This document shows positions 32,939 to 36,652 of a stretch of DNA of 36,652 nt, in pieces (positions within the stretch are counted from its first letter, which is position 1; each line of letters begins with the position of its first letter). Origin of the DNA: QYQD01 sp040755415. Its GTDB lineage: Bacteria; Desulfobacterota; QYQD01. Both the position numbers and the translations under genes were made by a program. Below the pieces are notes generated by a model. The model saw only the letters and a list, made by a program, of their open reading frames with translations, was not told the DNA's origin and ran no database searches. The stretch is taken from NCBI GenBank assembly GCA_040755415.1, contig JBFMAZ010000120.1, forward strand, positions 1-36,652. The letters run 5' to 3'.

Positions 32939-32960
32939 GCATGCAGTATATCGAGCATGC
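32939..32960. promoter_or_regulatory. Possible operator palindrome
   Basis: Two GCATGC hexamers, each self-complementary, lie 10 bases apart, so the 22-bp site reads nearly the same on both strands (8 of 11 half-site positions). It is upstream of the HTH/ATPase genes and 20 bases from a repeat element. A link to the HTH protein is a guess. Confidence 0.3.
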
Positions 32961-32980
32961 AGCCTGTCTTAGAATGATTA

Positions 32981-33249
32981 GTAACATTTTAGGTTTTTTT
33001 CAAAACGAACCCTTGGCTTTGAAAGGAACGAAGGCTAACTCCGAAATTCGAATATCGAAATCCGAAACAAATTCAAATTTTCAAATCTCAAAATGTTCCA
33101 AACTGCAGCGGAAAGAATCTGTTTTGATATTTTGGGCTTTGGTCATTCGATATTGTTTCGGGTTTCGTGCTTCGGATTTCGAATTTGAAATCGCACCGGA
33201 CAAGAAATCCACTATATTTGGGACAATTTTCAATAGGCTAAATTGTTAC
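32981..33249. repeat. GTAAC-end element, CGAAATTCG type
   Basis: A 269-bp unit begins GTAACATTTTAGG and ends, inverted, GTAACAATTTAGC. The interior aligns with 10880-11164 and 17412-17865, including the CGAAATTCGAATATCG stretch and the CGGATTTCG run. The flanks are AATGATTA (32973-32980) and, one base further out on the right, AATGATTA (33251-33258), consistent with a target duplication of about 8 bp. It lies in the 976-bp gap before parA. Confidence 0.85.
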
Positions 33250-33303
33250 AAATGATTATGTTTTAGAAAATAACATCAAATAATTAACTACCACAGGTTG
33301 AGT

Positions 33304-33319
33304 TGTTCCACGTGAAACA
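33304..33319. promoter_or_regulatory. parS centromere site upstream of parA
   Basis: TGTTCCACGTGAAACA differs at one position from the bacterial parS consensus TGTTTCACGTGAAACA. It is the nucleation site for ParB encoded at 34429-35286. It lies 337 bases upstream of the parA ATG, between two repeat elements. Confidence 0.93.
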
Positions 33320-33341
33320 ACCCAATATCCTGGAACACAAA

Positions 33342-33605
33342 TCCTGGAGTTTCCCGAGTATTAGGGAACCCCTATGTTTCTGAGCGAAACTTGCTGGAGC
33401 AGCGGGGTACCTATCGAGGACGAGCAGGAAGGGGAAAGTCCGCCTTAGGCGGGAAGGGGTGATCATTCCCCACCTGCGAGCCTCGAAGGGGTCGCTGCGC
33501 GAGCTGTGAAGCGAATAGACTAGGGGTTCACTTAATAAATGCAAAATTATCATTAAAATCAAAGCATTATAAGAACCACTTTTAAAAACTCAGGAAACTC
33601 CAGGA
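33342..33605. repeat. Outer inverted-repeat element in the parS-parA interval
   Basis: TCCTGGAGTTTCCCGAGT (33342-33359) and ACTCAGGAAACTCCAGGA (33588-33605) are inverted copies with 17 of 18 bases paired. Immediately outside are ACACAAA and ACATAAA (6 of 7), a possible target duplication. A second inverted-end unit (33364-33531) lies within. No coding sequence. The remaining 50 bases before parA show nothing. Confidence 0.7.
33364..33531. repeat. Nested GGGAACCCCTA-end element
   Basis: GGGAACCCCTA (33364-33374) and TAGGGGTTCAC (33521-33531) are inverted with 10 of 11 matches and TTA on each outer side. The 168-bp body is far more G/C-rich than its surroundings and contains several short stems (for example GTCCGCC with GGCGGGA around 33439-33453). 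No known RNA family was recognised in it. Confidence 0.6.
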
Positions 33606-33655
33606 ACATAAATGTCCTTTGCAAGGAAAACGTTTTGTGGTAACTTCAGTTCATC

Positions 33656-34432
33656 ATGGGTAAGATCATCTGCCTGGCCAATCAAAAAGGCGGTGTTGGT
33701 AAAACCACAACGGCCGTAAACCTGGCCGCATCTCTGGCCTTCTCAGGCTGTGAGGTTCTTCTGGTGGACTGCGATCCACAGGGCAATGCCACGGGCGGAT
33801 TGGGCCTTGAAAAGAAAAATATCGGAAAAAGTCTCTATAATTTGCTTATTAATGAGGTCTCCTTTGATGAGGTGGTGCGGCCTACAGAGGTGCCTCACCT
33901 GTCTGTTTTGCCAGCCAGCATAGACCTGGTTGGTGCAGAAATTGAGCTTGTACAGATGGTTTCACGTGAAACAGTCTTATCAAGGGCCTTAGCACCGGCC
34001 GGACCTGGCTTTGATTATATTTTTTTAGATTGTCCGCCATCCCTGGGCCTGCTTACGGTCAATGCCTTGACGGCTGCGGATGCCGTTATTATACCGCTAC
34101 AGTGTGAATATTATGCCCTGGAGGGGTTAAGCCAACTCGTTCAGACCCTACGCCTTATTAAGCAGTCTCTAAACTCCAGGCTCGTAGTGGCCGGGCTGGT
34201 TCTTACCATGTTTGATGCCCGGAATAATCTTTCCCACCAGGTGGTTAGCGAAGTACATAAGCATTTCCAGGAGAAGGTTTTCGCTACCATTATTCCTCGA
34301 AATGTCCGCCTCAGCGAGGCCCCCAGCCACGGCAAGCCTGTGCTACTGTATGATAAATATTCAAAGGGAACACAGTCCTATCTGGCCTTGGCCCGAGAGT
34401 TTCTGGCTAGAGAGGAAAGGAAGGTTATATGA
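33656..34432 (+). CDS. parA: Chromosome-partitioning ATPase ParA (Soj)
   Basis: Walker-type ATPase that moves ParB-parS complexes during chromosome segregation. The deviant Walker A motif KGGVGKTT is at 11-18, followed by VDCDPQGNATGGLG, the Walker B region FDYIFLDCPPSLGLLT, and the C-terminal TIIPRNVRLSEAPSHGKPVLLYD characteristic of chromosomal Soj. The 258 residues lack the N-terminal HTH of plasmid type Ia ParA. ATG at 33656 has no obvious ribosome binding site. A second parS lies inside the gene at 33958-33973. It overlaps parB by 4 bp (ATGA). Confidence 0.96.
   Translation: MGKIICLANQKGGVGKTTTAVNLAASLAFSGCEVLLVDCDPQGNATGGLGLEKKNIGKSLYNLLINEVSFDEVVRPTEVPHLSVLPASIDLVGAEIELVQMVSRETVLSRALAPAGPGFDYIFLDCPPSLGLLTVNALTAADAVIIPLQCEYYALEGLSQLVQTLRLIKQSLNSRLVVAGLVLTMFDARNNLSHQVVSEVHKHFQEKVFATIIPRNVRLSEAPSHGKPVLLYDKYSKGTQSYLALAREFLAREERKVI
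33958..33973. promoter_or_regulatory. parS site inside parA
   Basis: GGTTTCACGTGAAACA keeps the full 14-bp palindrome GTTTCACGTGAAAC of the parS consensus and differs only at the first base. It encodes the residues VSRET in ParA. Together with the site at 33304-33319 it makes a two-site parS cluster at the parAB locus. Confidence 0.92.
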
Positions 34433-35286
34433 TCAAAAAAACCGGCCTGGGAAAAGGGTTAGAGGCATTGCTGCCCGGGGGGGCACAAGCCGAAAAAGAG
34501 CCAGCGATCTTTTCTTGTGCCATCGAAGAGATAAAACCCAATCCATACCAGCCGCGTAGGGTAATAAAGAATGACCGTATAGAAGAACTCGCCGCTTCGA
34601 TAAAAGAAAAGGGGATTATTCAGCCTATAATCGTGCGGCGTGTCGATTCAGGCTACGAACTTATCGCTGGGGAACGAAGATGGCACGCCGCCCAGAAAGC
34701 AGGGCTGAAGAGCATACCAATCATCGTCAAGGATGTCTCCCCTGCGGAGGTCTTAGAGCTGGCCTTGATTGAAAATATCCAGCGCGAGGACCTGAATCCC
34801 CTGGAGGAGGCCGAGGCCTATAACCGCCTCACGCAGGAGTTTGGGCTGACCCAGGAAGAGCTGGCCTCTCGTGTAGGAAAAGAGCGTTCTACCGTGGCCA
34901 ATTTTCTCCGTTTACTCAAACTGCCAGACTACATAAAGGAAAATATATGGGCCGAGGAACTCAGCATGGGACATGCCCGGGTGTTGGCTGGTATAGAGGA
35001 TTCGGAAAGCCAGCGGATGGTTAGAGATACGATCATAAAAAAGGGCCTTTCCGTTCGGGAAACCGAGGCCCTGGTGCGAAGATTAAAAAAACCGCGCCGG
35101 CCAGCAGGCCAAAGACAACCAGACAGCCATACCCTTTCGCTGGCCGAGGAGATAATGCGCCACCTGGGAACCAAGGTTCGTATTTCGAGGCGGGGTAACC
35201 GGGGCAAAATTGAGATCGATTTCTACTCAGAAGAGGATCTGGCGCGTATCGTCGATTATATCACTGGCCTGGAACGGGGTGTCTGA
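34429..35286 (+). CDS. parB: Chromosome-partitioning protein ParB (Spo0J)
   Basis: CTP-dependent DNA clamp that loads at parS and spreads. The C-motif region IVRRVDSGYELIAGERRWHAA is present (box II, GERR), followed by ENIQREDLNPLEEA (box III). A HTH domain follows (LTQEELASRVGKERSTVANFLRLLKLP) and a C-terminal dimerisation segment ending near residue 285. Box II has His (GERRWHA) where many ParB proteins have Arg, a mild departure. Length and order are otherwise standard, and cognate parS sites are present nearby. The stop is 3 bases before the NYN-nuclease start. Confidence 0.96.
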   Translation: MIKKTGLGKGLEALLPGGAQAEKEPAIFSCAIEEIKPNPYQPRRVIKNDRIEELAASIKEKGIIQPIIVRRVDSGYELIAGERRWHAAQKAGLKSIPIIVKDVSPAEVLELALIENIQREDLNPLEEAEAYNRLTQEFGLTQEELASRVGKERSTVANFLRLLKLPDYIKENIWAEELSMGHARVLAGIEDSESQRMVRDTIIKKGLSVRETEALVRRLKKPRRPAGQRQPDSHTLSLAEEIMRHLGTKVRISRRGNRGKIEIDFYSEEDLARIVDYITGLERGV

Positions 35287-35289
35287 CCA

Positions 35290-35805
35290 TTGGCCCTGCA
35301 CTTAATTATAGACGGCTATAACTTTATAAGACAATCTCCACACCTCAGTTCTATAGAGCTCCGGGATTTCCAGAAGGGGCGTGAGGCCCTGCTCGGGAGT
35401 CTTGCCCGCTACAAGTCCGTAAAGGGCCATCGTATTACCGTAATCTTTGATGGGTGGAAAGGCGGAGATTGCAAAGAAACCCACGACCGGGTGAACGGAG
35501 TGCGTGTCATCTACTCACGGTTAGGGGAAACCGCCGATGAGGTTATAAAGAGAATGGTGCGTGAAGAGGGGGAGAGGGCCGTTGTTATTACTGCAGATTC
35601 AGATATCGCCTCCTTTACGTTGAGGGAAAACGCTACTGTAATATCCCCCCATGAATTCGAGCAGAAGATAGCGGAGGCCCTGTCCTGCGCTGCTAAGGGA
35701 TTAGAAAGCGAAGATGATTATAATAATGTAACGAAAAGGAGGGGGGCGGCCCGACGCCCTTCCCGCGCTCAAAGAAGATGCCAGGGCAGGCTGAAAAAGC
35801 TCTAG
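35290..35805 (+). CDS. NYN-domain ribonuclease, YacP/Rae1-like
   Basis: A PIN-like NYN domain of the YacP family. Bacillus Rae1, a family member, cuts mRNA inside the ribosome. Acidic active-site positions are seen in LIIDGYNFIR (D8), VIFDGWKGGD and ITADSDIASF. The domain occupies residues 1-135. The last 35 residues are a basic, Arg-rich tail (KRRGAARRPSRAQRRCQGRLKKL). It starts with TTG at 35290, 3 bases after parB, so it is very likely co-transcribed. Its stop shares CTAG (35802-35805) with the stop of the convergent plsY. Confidence 0.88.
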   Translation: MALHLIIDGYNFIRQSPHLSSIELRDFQKGREALLGSLARYKSVKGHRITVIFDGWKGGDCKETHDRVNGVRVIYSRLGETADEVIKRMVREEGERAVVITADSDIASFTLRENATVISPHEFEQKIAEALSCAAKGLESEDDYNNVTKRRGAARRPSRAQRRCQGRLKKL

Positions 35806-36413
35806 CCCTTGCGCCAGGACTTCTCACTTCCGTTTAACAGCCGCCGGATGTTATCTTTGTGTTTTACCCAGATAAGTGAGGCCATGACCGCAGCCAGCAG
35901 TGTATATATTTTTGAATGGCTGAACAGCCAGGCCAGGAAAGGCATAGCGACAGCCGCAGTAAGCGAACCCACCGATACATATCCGGAGACCCAGGTAGCA
36001 ACTATAAATACCGGGAAGGCCAAAAGCGCAGCCCACGGTATGAGGACAATAAAAACACCCAGGGCCGTGGCTACTCCTTTGCCGCCTTTAAATTTTAGAT
36101 AGACAGGATAGAGATGGCCAAGAAGGGTAGCCAGGGCAATAAGGCTGACCCATAGCTCCATATTTGCCATCCCGCGAAGGCCGTAGAGGGCAATACCTAA
36201 GGGGATAACGGCCTTATTCATGTCACAGAAGAGGGTTAATATCCCCCATTTTTTGCCTAACAGCCGGCCAACGTTGGTGGCGCCGATGTTGCCACTGCCG
36301 GCCTTCCGGATATCCATCTGTCCTGCCATCTTACCGATAATCAGGCCAAAGGGAACAGAGCCAAGGGCATAACCCAATAAGATTAGCAAGATTACAACCG
36401 GTGGTATCAACAT
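35802..36413 (-). CDS. plsY: Glycerol-3-phosphate acyltransferase PlsY
   Basis: Inner-membrane enzyme that acylates glycerol 3-phosphate from acyl-phosphate, the first step of phospholipid synthesis in this pathway. Family motifs are present in order: GYALGSVPFGLIIG near the N-terminus, RKAGSGNIGATNVGR, and HLYPVYLKFKGGKGVATALGV (phosphate-binding loops). A short loop before the last membrane segment and the basic C-terminus follow. Five or more membrane segments are visible and the 203 residues fit. ATG at 36413 has only AAAGAG close upstream. Confidence 0.96.
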   Translation of the reverse strand: MLIPPVVILLILLGYALGSVPFGLIIGKMAGQMDIRKAGSGNIGATNVGRLLGKKWGILTLFCDMNKAVIPLGIALYGLRGMANMELWVSLIALATLLGHLYPVYLKFKGGKGVATALGVFIVLIPWAALLAFPVFIVATWVSGYVSVGSLTAAVAMPFLAWLFSHSKIYTLLAAVMASLIWVKHKDNIRRLLNGSEKSWRKG

Positions 36414-36434
36414 CTCTTTTTCAGGGTACTATCC

Positions 36435-36457
36435 GTATCGCTTTAGCTTTATGAAAC
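36435..36457. repeat. Solitary GTATC end of the GTAAC-end family
   Basis: GTATCGCTTTAGC...TGAAAC matches the left end of the element at 17412 in about 19 of 23 bases, but no core of that type follows. The next 70 bases (36458-36526) show nothing recognisable. Probably a remnant, or the boundary of an older insertion. Confidence 0.45.
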
Positions 36458-36526
36458 AATAAGGCAGCCTGCCTGCTCACGAGGGGATTCGTAAGGTTGC
36501 TGGGGGATTGGAATATTGGATTCTGG

Positions 36527-36652
36527 GTATCAGTTTAGCTGTTTGAAAAAGTATTTTAAAATCCCTCCCAACCTCCCTTTTCCAAAGGGAGGAGAAACAT
36601 TTCCCCCTTTGAAAAAGGGGGATTAAGGGGGATTTTCGAGGCGCCGTTTTCT
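36527..36652. repeat. GTAAC-end element, hairpin type, cut by window end
   Basis: Begins GTATCAGTTTAGC, the same end as the inverted right end of 17492-17653. It runs through the two hairpins with a few changes (for example CCCCCTTTGAAAAAGGGGG at about 36603-36621). The last 18 bases diverge from the other copies. The opposite end is outside the window. Confidence 0.8.

Noticed and set aside
33420..33460. Resemblance to the RNase P RNA motif GAGGAAAGTCC
   Set aside because: Only GGGGAAAGTCCGCC is similar. The partner P4 strand and other universal RNase P positions are not found, and the segment lies inside an inverted-end element.

Overview
The window is a dense housekeeping region of a diderm bacterium. 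It carries lptD (outer-membrane LPS export), a RodZ-like protein, a four-subunit ferredoxin-dependent 2-oxoacid oxidoreductase (porGDAB, an anaerobe's enzyme) and sensor kinases with GAF domains. This mix, with the intergenic repeat content, is most like an anaerobic Desulfobacterota ('Deltaproteobacteria') genome. That placement is inference from gene content, not from a search.

Layout: dnaB (+) starts the window and converges on lptD (-). A long minus-strand block follows: folC, a metallo-beta-lactamase-fold hydrolase, a PcrA/UvrD helicase, a sensor kinase coupled to a rhomboid protease, porGDAB with a clear terminator, then recR, ebfC, dnaX, the SRP RNA, two tRNA-Ser genes and tadA. The order tadA-SRP RNA-dnaX-ebfC-recR is the one known from Bacillus subtilis. 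After one small plus-strand orphan come moaA with a receiver-GAF-kinase protein, and hflX (-). The plus strand then carries mfd, a SurA/PpiC-type foldase, a RodZ-like protein and recO. Next is a minus-strand pair, an excisionase-type HTH protein plus an ExeA-like AAA ATPase. A plus-strand parA-parB-NYN nuclease operon follows, with one parS site upstream of parA and another inside it. plsY (-) closes the window.

The most unusual content is between the genes. Almost every larger gap holds a non-coding repeat element of about 110-290 bp with inverted ends. At least two families are defined by shared termini but have unrelated cores: one with GTAAC/GTATC ends (1-126, 10880-11164, 17412-17865, 17492-17653, 32981-33249, 36527-end), and one with ends near TTGATGAATTCGTAAAAAG (6140-6332, 15300-15468, 24239-24368, 27907-28060). 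In one place one element sits inside another with an exact 8-bp target duplication. Many elements contain short tandem arrays with a 7-bp or 9-bp unit. One such 7-bp array lies inside the pcrA reading frame and encodes a 7-residue protein repeat. Several genes start directly at the edge of an element with no visible ribosome binding site, and the SRP RNA promoter appears to be partly built from an element end.
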